Part shown: positions 11,769-23,240 of the stretch, piece after piece
Layout: every line of letters starts with the position of its first letter
Position numbering within the stretch: the stretch's first letter is position 1
NCBI GenBank assembly: GCA_039619475.1
Contig: CM077116.1
Coordinates: 251,396,440 to 251,460,439 of the forward strand
Direction of reading: 5' to 3'
Source of the DNA: Icerya purchasi
Lineage: Eukaryota > Arthropoda > Insecta > Hemiptera > Monophlebidae
DNA: 64,000 nt
Translations under genes and position numbers: made by a program
The notes under the pieces: generated by a model
The model's input: only the letters and a program-made list of their open reading frames with translations
Database searches by the model: none
What the model was told of the DNA's origin: nothing

Positions 11769-13511
11769 GTGTTACGCTTGAACTTAAAAACTGTTAGGCG
11801 TAATTGGGATGATATACCAAAAGCTATTAACAAACATGTAGAACAAGTAATTAACAAACTACCGATCCACAAGGCTTCTGAGTGGGATAGTATAAGAGCT
11901 GCAGACGTCAAAAATAATGCAACAGTCCTCACTGCAATAATAACAAAACTAATAAACTGCTCTATTAAAGAAAGTATAATTCCTGAAGAACTTAAAACTA
12001 GAATTATCTGACCTATATATGAAAGTGGCGAAGCAAGAGCATGCGAAAATTATCGACCAACTACGATTATTTCGGTGATGGCAAAAATTTTGGAACAACT
12101 TCTTACGTCTCACTTCAGAAATTGTCTGGAGGGAAATAATCTACTGCACAATAACCAATTAAGCTTACAACAAGGGAAATCAACAGTCTCCTTGTTAAGA
12201 GCATTAACAAACAGAATCAATAAATAACTGATAATTAGGAAATAGTTTCTTGTAATTTTTATAAACGTCAGTAAAGCATTTAATGCGGGGTGAATCATCA
12301 AATACTGTTTGCGGGATATGGAAGGTATTGGTATTATAGGCAAACAGCACAAATGGTTTGAAAGTTACGTACATAATAGAGCGAGAGTTGTGAATATCGA
12401 TTAAGAACTAAGTAGAGAGGAAACTGCTTCTTCTTCTTCGTATAATCGTCAAACATAGATAAAATTAAAGTTCACATTAAAATAAAAGTCCTCGTCCTAT
12501 AACCCTGAAAAGAGCTGTTTAAAAGATATTTTGACATAATTTGCACTTTGAGTATATTATTATTATTAAGGAAACTGCTTTAAGAGGTGTAGGACAAGAA
12601 ACTGTGTTAGCTCCGTTGCTGTTTCTGATTTACATCAACTCCCTTCACAAATATGTTAAATATTCAACTGTATATGCCTATGCGGATGGTATAGCACTCG
12701 TAATTGAGCACTATGACATTCATGTGGCTGAAAAACTGTTGCAAGAGGATATTGATACTATGAATAGGTGGGAACATGATAAACACCTAATGATTAATAA
12801 AAAAAAATCAAAGGTTTTATATATAAGGACGTCCAGCAGATGTAGAACACACAAACCCTATATCATAATGCATAGTAATAGTTGCTTACACAACTGTTTG
12901 GCTCCTATCTTGAGTTGTGGTTGTACTCCGATGGAAACGACGGATGAGGTTAAATACCTTGGATTAACATTTGACAGAACATTATCTTGGGACAAGCATA
13001 TTACAAATTTATCAAACAAACTTAGGCAAACGATACCAGCATTATATATAGATTAGCTCAATCAATACCATATGATGGTCTTCGTGTATACTTTAACGCC
13101 ATAGTCTTGTTACGAATTTTATATGTTAGATCAATTTGGGGGGGGGGGGGGAGCAAAGAGTACAATAATCAAAAGGATTAGTAATCAGCAAAAGAGATGC
13201 TTAAAGATAATAATCCCCAAAAAAGATCAGACTTCAGCAACATTACCTGGTGGAGAGAGAAAAAAGAAATACTATCACCGACTGCTTGAGTATAAACTAA
13301 TAATACTCCATTATCTTCGACGAAAAGAGTAGGAATCATAGGGAAATGTATTTTACCCGACCAAAAGGTGTAAATAGCAAGATAGATAACACGAATAAGG
13401 CAGTATTAATTAAATTGCTGGTACAAATTCCAGAAGATTTAATGAATACTGAGATAGGACTTTGGAAACTAATAATTAAGAAATGGCTGGTTAAGACTAT
13501 AAATGAGTGAC
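11769..13511 (+). pseudogene. Decayed CR1/L2-like LINE reverse transcriptase
   Basis: Successive + strand fragments follow the order of a non-LTR reverse transcriptase. First comes the finger region (LPIHKASEWDSIRAADVK, near 11850-11910), then ENYRPTTIISVMAKILEQLL (near 12039-12100). A degraded motif A (FINVSKAFN, near 12255) follows, then motif B-like text (GVGQETVLAPLLFLIYINSL, 12586-12645). Motif C is mutated to YADG instead of YADD (near 12675). The thumb EVKYLGLTFDRTLSWDKHI follows (near 12945), and a C-terminal piece QKRCLKIIIPKKDQ (near 13183). There are several stops and frameshifts and a 140-bp insertion (12430-12569). No endonuclease is readable upstream. The 3' untranslated region probably runs to the AAATAAATAAA tract near 13735-13746. 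The clade call is from motif style only. It is inactive. Confidence 0.82.
12430..12569 (+). mobile_element. 140-bp retroposon-like insertion with 11-bp target duplication
   Basis: The 11-mer GGAAACTGCTT occurs at 12419-12429 and 12570-12580. Removing the 140 bp and one copy restores a continuous reading frame across the reverse transcriptase relic (ELSREETALRGVGQE), so this is a real insertion. The insert ends in an (ATT)n-like tail (TATATTATTATTATTA), which suggests SINE-type or truncated LINE retroposition on the + strand. No A or B box is clear. Confidence 0.78.
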
Positions 13512-13913
13512 AGTAAGTTAGTTTTTAATTGTATGTGGGCAAATGGTAGAAAATCGATCATATGTATATAATTCGGACGGATGTTCGTCAAGTGTAATCG
13601 TATAATGCATGTACTGCATATAACGTTAAGTAGATATTAAGAAGCTTCGTAATTATATTTATGAATAAACGATAATAGTGTTGAGCACCCACAGACGGGC
13701 AGTATGCCTTGTAGGACCCGTAACTTATTTTAAAAAAATAAATAAACCCAGTTACCTGTCCTTATTTAGAGTTTTATATCATTGTCATAAATTAACGATT
13801 TCGACTTATTGGCAACATTTCAAACATGATTTATGAAGAGGGACAAAATATGGAACTGTCCTGGGAAATATCAGATAAGCAAGAGAAAATATGTATATAA
13901 AAAGTCACCAAAG

Positions 13914-14038
13914 CCAGCCATATCGTGGCGTAGTTGGTTAGGCAGTAGTGTCCAGTTCGAGTAGAATATCTCGCTGCTGCATGTTGAAATTTCACTTACG
14001 CTGGATTAATAGTTGGCACGCTCAAAAAAAAAAATAAA
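13914..14038 (+). mobile_element. tRNA-derived SINE, copy 1
   Basis: The A-box-like phrase TGGCGTAGTTGGTTAGGCA (13926-13944) is followed by TTCGAGTAGAATATC where a B box is expected. The 3' part contains a degraded ACGCTC plus a poly-A-rich tail (from about 14023). Copies 2 (45330-45640) and 3 (50012-50165) share the same 5' end, TAGAATATCGC/CAATACCGC region and GACGCGCCCAAAAA 3' end, in the same orientation. Confidence 0.8.
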
Positions 14039-14080
14039 TATCACCTATAAATGTGATATTGTATCCTATTACGCAGGTTT

Positions 14081-14410
14081 GTAATAATTTTTAACCCGCC
14101 GAATGTGAAGTGATATTTTAACTTCAGTAGTAGAACACTATAGTCGAAAGTATCAAAAGCCTTTTGGAAATTCGTAAAATCGGCCCCTCCCCTCTAAATA
14201 AACACTTGCTCCATAGTTCATCGCACTAGTCGCGGTTAATCTCCTTAATAGAAACCTGTCTGATTACAACGTGTCATGCTTCTAACTGTTTTTTATGTTT
14301 TATTGTACGGTCAATTAGTTTTGCAGGAATATTTTAGATAGCAATTGGACTGGAATTTGTCACCTGATTTATGAACTAGTGCTATTCTGGATACCTTCCA
14401 GTTATCATAA

Positions 14411-14445
<35 letters not shown>

Positions 14446-15490
14446 GTGTGTATGTGATGTGTATATAGTATGTTAATGGCCGAATTATATATCTGCAGAT
14501 GTATATAGCGGGCAATACTTTCAAGACCAGCAGAACTGTTTAGTTTAGGTTACAGATAATTTCACTTTTGTGGATTTCCTTGACATTAATAAAATTATAA
14601 GTACATAATTCTTCAAATACAACCCCCGTGCACTTTTGTTTTGAGCAACGATCGATTGCAGTTCCGGCAGTTTGCTGCGAATACTATTGAGGTTCCAATT
14701 TACAACTTTCATAATCTAATTCGATTTGTTTTCAGTTGTATCTATTACAGGTCGTTTTGGTCCAGGCTGGCTTGCAGCTTGTTCATGATTTTCGTAAACT
14801 TTATTTTCGTTCTTGTATGATCTAAAATGGGATAATTTTCCTGAAGCATCTCGATGAGGGCCCGCGTGTTTGTGACCTTGAAATCTTCCATTACTTGTAT
14901 GGCATTTTGAGCGTTTGGTCCTCTTACCAACTCAATGAATGACCTAATATTTGCGAAACTGAGTGGATATCTGGGCGAATTTAAGCAGATGTGATTTTTG
15001 AGTGGAGCGAAAATTGTCTTGAGTGACGTTGCTTCTTCCCCAAGGGAGGCATCATCCGATTCTGAATCTGACTTATTCGTCTTTCCTGTCCTGTCGGTTT
15101 CATTGTCTGATTGATTATTTCCTGAAACGTCAGTTTTTTGTTTCCTTTTTTACGGATTTCCTGTACCCATCGGAAAGATCTATCGGGATTACCTTTCCTA
15201 GGATGAGAGTTGGACGAGGAAAACGAGCTTTCCGATAGGGGCCGCTTTGTTGCATCGATTCGGAGAGGAGGGAAAGAGTCAGCATCGATACTGTTGCTTG
15301 TAGGCCGAAAAAGCTGTGAATTATGGGTTTCAGATGCCTTGGATAGAGTTGATGGAGAGAGAGATGCAGATTCCGCTGTATCTGGTGAGTTGGTTTCCAG
15401 TTGGTTAGCTTCAAAGTAATCTCTTTCCAGTTCAGCTTCCTCGTTAGTGCAATCATCGGCTCTGTGACGCTGGAAATACTTTTTTTTTTT
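14081..15490 (-). pseudogene. Two-ORF LINE relic with internal deletion
   Basis: Reading the - strand downward, ORF1 begins near 15490 and includes YFQRHRADDCTNEEAE. A frameshift lies in the A-rich tract near 15150. After it come a Ser/Asp-rich linker (NKSDSESDDASLGEE) and a C-terminal block (YPLSFANIRSFIE through NYPILDHTRTKIKFTKIM) ending at 14745. That block resembles the ORF1 C-terminus of several insect LINEs. ORF2 starts 32 bp later at the ATG at 14712 with KVVNWNLNSIRSKLPELQSI, the usual start of an APE-type endonuclease, then breaks off. Reverse transcriptase scraps follow: RIALVHKSGDKFQS near 14350 and FQKAFDTFDYSVLLLKL near 14115-14175. Most endonuclease and polymerase sequence is deleted. 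No initiating ATG for ORF1 could be fixed. Confidence 0.72.
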
Positions 15491-15529
15491 AGGTTAGGAA
15501 ATTTCCTAAATGACAAACAAATAACAGGC

Positions 15530-17190
15530 AGTAATTAAAGGTACACTCAATTGCAAAAAAAGAGAGGCTTTATAAAAAATAAATAAGAATTCCTTAATAA
15601 GAAACAAAAATAGGTGTAAATTTTACCCGTTATCGAGGAATTATTTTATTTCATATTCATAAATTTTAACAAATAGGTTACAAATTTTAAATATGGTCTT
15701 TGAAAACGTTCCTGCGATAAGGTACGTTGCGTTATCATTCGTTGTTTATCTGCTACTTCGGAAATGCGCTATTTGGAAAAAGATTAATATATTTCTTGCT
15801 TTATTCGTTGCCGTTTTTTTATTATAAAACGTAGACATAAAAAGGAGTGATCATATCAATTATATTGCAACTAATGGCTTCCCATGCGGTATCGGAATTT
15901 GTTTTTCACTGATGGTTTTGTTAAAAAAAGAATATCGTATACGTATGAAATCGTTACAAGAGATATGGTTTACTTTACAGCGGATAATTTTTATTTGGTC
16001 GCAGGTGAAAAAGGTAGAAAATTCTTACGAGCACGTGTAAGTTTGAAAAACATTAGCTGTTACGCGTTCCCGTACAAACGCTAATGTTTTGAACCAGCCG
16101 TAGCGCTGGAACCAGATTATAACTACAGATGTGTAAGAAGCGAGGTATCGTCATCTAACCACACACTTCTCGTTTCTGGAGAATGTTTATTAGACTGAAA
16201 CAAGGAACCAGCACTCGACGACGTGGCGGCCAGTGCTGCCTTTTAACAAATTAAATTTTTCTGTCAACTTTGAAGAACGCTCTAGAAAGAAATACAAGTC
16301 GTTCGGATACGATAGTCAATAGAGAACTGTAGCTATTGATTGGTTTGGAGGCGCGCTGCGCTACGACAGGTGAGTATCATCCGAATACTTCACACATGTG
16401 ACCTGCGCTGCAGCGAATATGTGTACGAAGCTGGTTTCCGAGGGAGTAATCAATGACATGAGTTATGAAAGCGCTAAAGAAGAGAGAGGGCCTGCCGGAC
16501 GTGTACAAACGATTAGGACGCGGAGCTGGCCAAAGCAACGATCAGGTTCGTGTCGCTACGGTGCGCTGCCGAAACAGGCGTAACGAATACAGACCGACTT
16601 ACTCATCGGATGCGATTTCGATACAAAAGCAGATCGATGGCCAGGGCCGTGCTTCGTCGAAGAAAACGTTAAATTCCGCTGATCAGCGCACCTGTTGTAC
16701 CTACTCGAAGTCGCTATTTGCCGGCAACCTACTGCGTAGACACTGCCTCGCTAGCGACACTGCCAGCATAGTCGCTCGGTTTAATCCGGTTCATTGTGTT
16801 CTTAAATCGATATAGCTGTACAGTACTTACAGCATGTCGATGTGATTACATTAAGTAAACTCTTTCCAGTGTTTATTAGAATTTCGGTTCTTTTCAAGTG
16901 TTTCACGCTGCTTGCCAGCTGCGCACACTTTAGAAACTTTCAAATCTGCTGCTCGAATTTGGCCGAATTAATTTAGACACGCCTGACTTCCGCCGAGAAA
17001 GTAGCGTACACACATTCTAACATTTTTTGTCATTTGAAGTTTTTCGGCTCTGGCGTTTGCCTCGACACTTTAAACTCGAAAAAATCGATAGACATTCACG
17101 CAAATTATCGGCCTTCTAATATTGGCGAAGTCGTAAACGATTGTTGAGTACTCCGACTTTAATTCGACTACGCACACTGGTCGGATTCTA
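15530..17190. other. No supported gene
   Basis: Mixed sequence, less AT-rich from about 16080 to 17190. Short overlapping ORFs near 16398-16815 lack recognisable domains. No mobile-element termini seen. Confidence 0.45.
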
Positions 17191-17199
17191 AGACTAGAG

Positions 17200-17697
17200 A
17201 TGTTTTTACGTACACTTGAAAACGTATCAAACAGTTCGCTAGTGATATTTTACAAATCTCTTATCGTTACTGATTATATAGAGACGCTACGAAATAAACA
17301 ATCTAAAAGGACCGAACGCTCTAGCGTCATACTATCAAAGAAAAAATCGAGCTGTCCTTGTTTTATCAATTCTTCATCGTGCAAACTGATAAAGAAACCG
17401 ATGATTTACGTAGACTCCGGAAACGGTAACACACTTTATAATACGACAAGAGTTCGAGTTACTCGACCGATTTTGATTCAAAATTATACCGTTTCGGGAA
17501 ATACACGCCGAGAGCCAATTCTTTTTAAGTTTATTAAATATTTTCGCCATTTGCATTTAGAAATTCAATTTCCAAAAGCAGTTAATTTCGAAACAAATCG
17601 CAAATTTATTTATAGGTCAACGCCTATATTTGCCAAGGAAAAATTAGCGTACACTAGTTTTCCACGATTCTTATGGAAGAGAATTGGTTTCAATTGA
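17200..17697 (+). CDS. Unrecognised 165-codon ORF
   Basis: This ATG-initiated ORF encodes a basic protein rich in Lys, Arg, Asn, Ser and aromatic residues. Phrases such as PMIYVDSGNGNTLYN and RREPILFKFIKYFRHLH match no family I recognise. There is no signal peptide, no clear membrane segment and no cysteine motif. It lies outside the identified transposable elements, in a stretch of moderate GC. Its length is longer than most chance ORFs here, but nothing else supports expression. It could be an exon, an old element fragment or chance. Confidence 0.2.
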   Translation: MFLRTLENVSNSSLVIFYKSLIVTDYIETLRNKQSKRTERSSVILSKKKSSCPCFINSSSCKLIKKPMIYVDSGNGNTLYNTTRVRVTRPILIQNYTVSGNTRREPILFKFIKYFRHLHLEIQFPKAVNFETNRKFIYRSTPIFAKEKLAYTSFPRFLWKRIGFN

Positions 17698-19260
17698 CCA
17701 TTCTGCGCAAAAATAAAACTAAATGCATTATAAGCGTGTAACAACGCAAAAACGTTACAGATTTTCTTACATGATCGTGTTCTTTATTTTCTATTTTTGT
17801 AATGAATTTCGATTTCTACTTTGATGAATTGTTAATCTCTAAATAGAGAAGCTTCTCACTGGATATTTCTATTGTTTGGTCCTTCATACAGGGACGAAAA
17901 TAATTCTCGTTTTACTACATTCAACACCTTCCTTCCGGCGGGACTTTAAAAATTTAAATTAGATGCTGTTGAGGAAAACAATACTTGTCAACCCCTTTAT
18001 CTGAAATATCGTACACACAGGCAAGAGTTTTCGAAATTTCATTATTTCTCTCAGCTATATTCCGTAGCTATTTATTTAGTTAAAAATCTTCCCCGAATCA
18101 TTTCATTTTTTAAATAAAAGCAACAAAAATCGCCGCTATCTGGGGATGTCCGTAAGATATGTCAAAGATCAATAGCAAAATAGCAGCTAAACGAAACGAA
18201 TCGTTCTTGAGCGATCTACTTGCAACTAATAATACTGATACGTAATAATAAAGTAAAAAGAGTAAAATAAAAACGAAAAAAAAAGGAATATTTTAATTGT
18301 TGCATGCACGATACTTTCTCGCTCCGGTTTACCTGCAAGCTGATACCGCTTACAGTAGTAGCTAGCCGGTACAGATGTAAATGTATACGATTTTCATCGT
18401 CGGTATTTTCCTAGAACAATTCAGTTAGTGAAATAGCCGAGACTACATATAAATGAATACGTCGGATGCCAGTAACGGTTGAATAGTCACGGGAAAATGT
18501 GTTCTGCCAATGAGGAAATCACAGCCAAGAAACCCATTTTCAGTACAAAACGAGCAGCGAAGAATAACTAGTATTTTTTTTCCTTCAAATGATAAAGAAG
18601 TTACTATTACGCGAAAAAAAGAACAAAAAAGAAACTCCGTTTAAAGGATATTTTTGAAAAGTTTGTCTTCTCTAAAAACCACCTTAGACTGTTTCTTTTT
18701 CTCGCAGTTTAAGTTGGTCGAAAATAAATATCGCTTATTTCGCTTATCCGCCAATTCGAAAATATCGTCGCAAATTTTGTTCTCGCCTTTTCTTGACAAA
18801 TTATTAACTACAATAGCGTACGCTAAAAAAAATCAGCGTCAAAAGTGAAAAAGAAGAACCAGAAGTTAATCCGCTTATTAAAGTAAAATTAACGACGCTT
18901 AACGAAACACACGGGAATAAGCGCTCCAAAATCGAACGAAAAATCTCGTTAAGCGATACTGGATTAAATATCGCCGTGTTAATTTACAAGTTAGCTTCCA
19001 AACATTATACAAATTAGAACAATTTTCGAAATATTTCCCCCGATTACGTTATGAATTATCACTATTGTGGAACTTGTTTTTTTTTGTTTATTTCTTGTGG
19101 GGGTGGGCATTGTCGTTTTGTTTATTTTTAAAATAATAACGCCTAATGTTGAACAATTGAAGTATTCGAATATAAAAACTCAGTGAAACTAGTACGAACC
19201 GTGGGTAAATACGCCGTATTTGAATGAAAATTAAGATCAGTAGTGATTATTTTCCATCAC
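17698..19260. other. AT-rich stretch without a supported gene
   Basis: No diagnostic motifs. It leads into the 3' target-site duplication of the LINE at 19261-19270. Confidence 0.45.
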
Positions 19261-19352
19261 AAAATAGCAAACTTTTTTTTTTTTTTTTTTTTTTTTAATT
19301 GGGCTCGTCAACCGAGGACCTTCACCCAGAAACAATTAAGGGAAAACGAAAG

Positions 19353-22300
19353 TTATACAGTGAGGCGATCAGCTATCGCTAATAAGAAGGAAACAATGGA
19401 GGGGATAATAAGTGTAGAAGGAAAAGACAGGATATAACGAGCACAAAAAGGAGCAGGAAGCCCCAGCCCAAGCAAGTGGGAATATAGAGCCGAGCGCTCC
19501 ACCGAAAGAGCAGAGCACTCAAAGAACACGTGATCGGTGTCACAAACAACCGCATCATTTGAATGGAGAGGACAACATGGGGAAGAGGTCAACGAGAGGC
19601 GAAAGCGTGAGGAAGGTAGCAAGGAATAGTTTAAGCGCAAACGCACAATGGAAACAACAACAGAGTGAGGAAGTGAAGGAATCAGAAGGAACCAAGGATT
19701 TGAAGGAAGATTAGGCTGAACTGACAGATAAAAGGAGCGACAATTAGAAAAGGAGGAAGGGTACATATTCGACCAAAATCTGAGATGGAAATGTTTACAC
19801 AAAGGCAAGAGATTAGAGGATGGGATTTTTTTGAAGAAGAATGTAGAAGAAGCAGCAACCCGAGCCAAAGAATCAGCCTTCTCATTACCTGAGATGCCAG
19901 AATGACCAGGAACCCACAGCAAGTCAACATGGATTCCATGGAGAGAAGAGAGAGTCCAAATGAGAGAACGTATGCGGAGAATAGAAAAATCACAGGAATG
20001 ATTAGGAAGAGGAGAAGAGATGGCTTGAAGAGCACTCATGGAGTCGGATATGATCAGAAACTGGTAAGAAAGACGATTGGAGGAGATAAAAATAATGGAA
20101 CGTAAAATAGCCATTAGCTCGGCTGTAAATATAGAACAGAAAGGAGGAAGACAGAAGGATTCAGAGAAGTTATAGTCTGGAAGAATAAAAGAAGCACCAA
20201 CCCCATCAGGCCCCTTAGAACCATCAGTGAAAATGGTAACATGAGAAGGGAAGAGAGAATTGACAATACTGTGGAATTCCTGTTTAATTACAGCTGGAGA
20301 GAGAGATTTTGCAAGTGTAGGCGAAATAAATACTCTAGGAGGATGGCAGAGATCGCTGCAGTTAAAGGAGAAATAAGGCAGACTATTAAAGGAAATTGTA
20401 TACGGCCAAAATGAACTAAGACGGAGAGAAATAAGGGACAGAATAGGAATTTTCCTAGGCACAAAGCGCCAATTCCGAGAAATTGAAAGGTAGGAAAAAA
20501 TGAGAGAAGAAGATAAGAGAGAAAGACGTTTAGCAAGGAAGCGATAGCCCAGATAAGATCTGCGAATAGACAGGGGAGGAACATTCGATTCAGCAAGCAG
20601 TGCTGGAATAGGAGAGGATTTAAGAGCACCGAGACAGAGTCTAAGACAAGAATTTTGGATCATATCAAGTTTAGAGAGACGGGATTTGGAAGCGCAGGCA
20701 TAAATGAACGAACAGTAATCAAGCTTGGAGCGGACGATGGATTTTAATAGAAGAATAAGAATGAAAGGGTCACCACCCCATTTAGTCTGTGACAGAGCCT
20801 TCAGCAGGTTCAACCGTTTAGTAGAGGAGGAGGAAAGATATTTAATATGTTCGGAAAAAGTCAAACGACTATCGAGAAAGATACCGAGATAACGAAAGCA
20901 ATTAACACGAGCAATAGCTGTGCTATTTAAGGATAAATTAACAGAAGCAGGGTTATAAGGGCGAAGGGTAAATACAACGCAGGAGGACTTAGAAGGAGAA
21001 ATCGAAAGGTTAATTGAGGCAAGAGAACTTTCAAGGAAATTGAGGGACGATTTGAGAGCATCATTAGCTGCGTCAATATCGTGGGAAGAGGAAAAAAGCA
21101 AAATATCATCGGCAAAGAATAAAGAGTGGGAATTTAAAGGAAGAGAAGCGATACTAGCAGTATAAATGTTAAAAAGAGTAGGACTGAGGGAGGAACCTTG
21201 AGGAAGACCGCAGAAAACCTTTCTAGAAGTGTCAAATAATGGAGGAGAGAGGTGGATAGAACGATTGGACATGAGCTTAATAACAAGGGAAGTGAAATTC
21301 ACTGGAATGTTAATTGCTGTCATTTTATCTCTTAAAGTTGGGAGATGAACATTGTCGAAAGCACATGAAACATCTATGAAGGAAGCCAGAGTATAATGTT
21401 TTTGGATAAAGGACTTATATAAATGAGACACAAAAAGACTGATACAATCAGGAGGGCCGATACCAGGCCGATAGCCGAACATATTGTTAGGAAGCACATT
21501 ATGGTGTTCCAACCACCAGACAAGACGCTTGTTTAGCATACCCTCAAACAATTTTCTGATGCAGGATGCCAAGGAGATGGGGCGTAAGGAAGAACTTTTC
21601 TTAGGAATAGGGACAATAATGAAAGAATTCCAAGAGGGGGGGGATTGAACCCCTGGAAAGGAAAGAATTGAAAAGACTGAGAAGAAAGTTAAGGGATAGT
21701 TCAGACAGATTTTTAAGAGCAAGATAAGGTATACCATCAAGGCCTGGAGTAGGGCTGGAAGATTTAGATAAAACAGCTAATAATTCATTAAGATTGAAAG
21801 CCGAAGTGAGGAAGTGAGAAGGAGGGGACGAGATTTGCGGAGAGGTGTTGGAATACAGTTCGTCAAAGGAAGGAACGTAGGCAGGAGCGACAGAATCAAT
21901 GAAGGATATTAGGCTATCCTCAGATACATTAGAAAGAGAAGGACGTTCAGAGGATGGAGATTTAAAAGCTCTAGCCAACCTCCAAATATGTGAGAGAGAG
22001 GTATTTCTAGAAAAGGAAGAACAGAATTTTTTCCAAGAGGCCTTTTTCACGGCTTTAAGAATAAATCTAGCCCTGGCGTTGGCTTGTTTATGAGCCAGAA
22101 AGTTTTGGGTTGTAGGATTAGAGCGATAGGATCTGAAGGTCGAACGACAATGGTTAAATGCAGCGTTACACTCCTCATTCCACCAAAGAGATGAGGCCGC
22201 ACAACGATGAGTGGTTGCAGGAGAACGACGAGGGGGAGAAGATAGAGAAAGAGCAGACCTCATAGGATGGGAAAAGAAATTATAGAGAGAAATGGGATCA

Positions 22301-23094
22301 CAATTAATCTGTGGATCAGGAAGTGATGAATCAACAGAAGAGCGGAAAAGAGTCCAATTAGTTTTGCTGAGATTCCATCGAGGAGAATGGAGATGCCTGG
22401 GATAAGTTGGAGAAGGAAAAATATCAGTAGTAATTATTATGGGAACATGGTCACTGCCGAAAGAACCCGAAAGGGTTCTCCAGGTAAAGTTAAGACCAAT
22501 TGAAGGGGAAGAAAGAGTTAGATCAAGAGAACTGGAGACAAAAGCATTCCTAAAATAGGTTGGGGAAAGATCATTAAGGAGCACCAAGTTATCAGAAAGG
22601 ATAGTATTCTCAAGGATGGAACCATTGCTATTGTAGGATGTGCAGCCCCACATAGGGGAATGAGCATTCCAATCGCCGCCGATAATAAACGGTTGCGGGA
22701 TAGATGAGAAAAATGTAGAAAGGGGGAAGTGACGAAGATCGTAAGTAGGAGGAACATAAATCGAAACAACGTTAATAGGACGCATAGAAGGAGGATTGAT
22801 GGAGATATGAACGATATTAGGAATATTAGGAGTAGAAGGAAGGTTGAGAGAAATCTCGTGAGAACGGAATGGAATGTCATTTCTAACGAGGATCGCAGAA
22901 CCAGCATAGCCATCATCGCGATCGCTTCTGATTACCTTGAAGCCTCTAATGTTAAAATCCACGCCTGACCGAAGCCACGTTTCTGAGATGAGAGCAACTT
23001 GGATATTATGAAGATCCAACAAACCCTCCAATGAATTTTTGTTGGCTCTGAGACTACGACAATTCCATTGTAGCAGATTAAACGCAGCCGGCAT
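19353..23094 (-). pseudogene. LINE polyprotein: endonuclease, reverse transcriptase, RNase H (one frameshift)
   Basis: The ATG at 23094 opens with FNLLQWNCRSLRANK, the APE endonuclease start. Catalytic-type motifs follow: LISETWL, IIGGDWNAHSPMWG and GSDHVPI. This frame ends at 21601. The reverse transcriptase continues in another frame and reaches 19353. It has VPIPKKSSSLRPISLAS, motif A FIDVSCAFDN, motif B GLPQGSSLSPTLFNIY and an intact FADD (residues 209-212 of the 795-codon downstream ORF). RNase H is complete in its acidic residues: D506 (FTDGSKG), E541 (FTAELMAI), D566 (SDSMSAL) and D623 (NEKADSLA). A CC...DTDHVFFEC cluster ends the protein. The frames meet at an 8-G run (21636-21643 on +). 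One base fewer would give one ORF of about 1246 codons. The shift may be a real mutation or a sequencing error. Confidence 0.93.
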
Positions 23095-23170
23095 TATAGA
23101 GCTAAAGAGGGATTAGGAAAAAAAGAGGTAAGAGAATGGAGTAGCAAGCAATAGGAGAGCACAGAGGAGG

Positions 23171-23193
23171 GTATAAATGCAAAGCATTTATAC
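23171..23193. repeat. Perfect hairpin at LINE 5' terminus
   Basis: GTATAAATGC, a 3-nt spacer AAA, then GCATTTATAC form a 10-bp perfect inverted repeat. It ends one base before the target duplication. It could be a structured RNA 5' end or a snap-back product made during insertion. Confidence 0.8.
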
Positions 23194-23240
23194 TAAAATA
23201 GCAAGGATAGGTGGCTTCCGTATATATACATATATATATA

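Larger units (their letters stand above)
19271..23194 (-). mobile_element. Nearly full-length LINE (EN-RT-RNase H), - strand
   Basis: The 10-mer AAAATAGCAA flanks the element at 19261-19270 and 23195-23204, a target-site duplication. The 3' end is a 24-nt poly-A tail (poly-T at 19273-19296 on +). About 100 bp of 5' untranslated sequence precedes the first ATG at 23094. The single long coding region (19353-23094) has an APE-type endonuclease, reverse transcriptase, RNase H and a Cys/His-rich C-terminus. RNase H places it among the I/Ingi/LOA/Nimb-type clades rather than Jockey or RTE. There is no separate gag-like ORF1. A perfect inverted repeat lies at the very 5' terminus (23171-23193). Only one disabling lesion was found, so this is a young copy. 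Confidence 0.92.

Noticed and set aside
13914..13990. Possible tRNA gene
   Set aside because: Only promoter-like boxes are present, with no clover-leaf pairing, and the segment recurs with a SINE tail.
15130..15516. 128-codon - strand ORF taken at face value
   Set aside because: It starts at TTG and is mostly the wrong frame across a decayed LINE ORF1. The neighbouring frame gives the conserved text.
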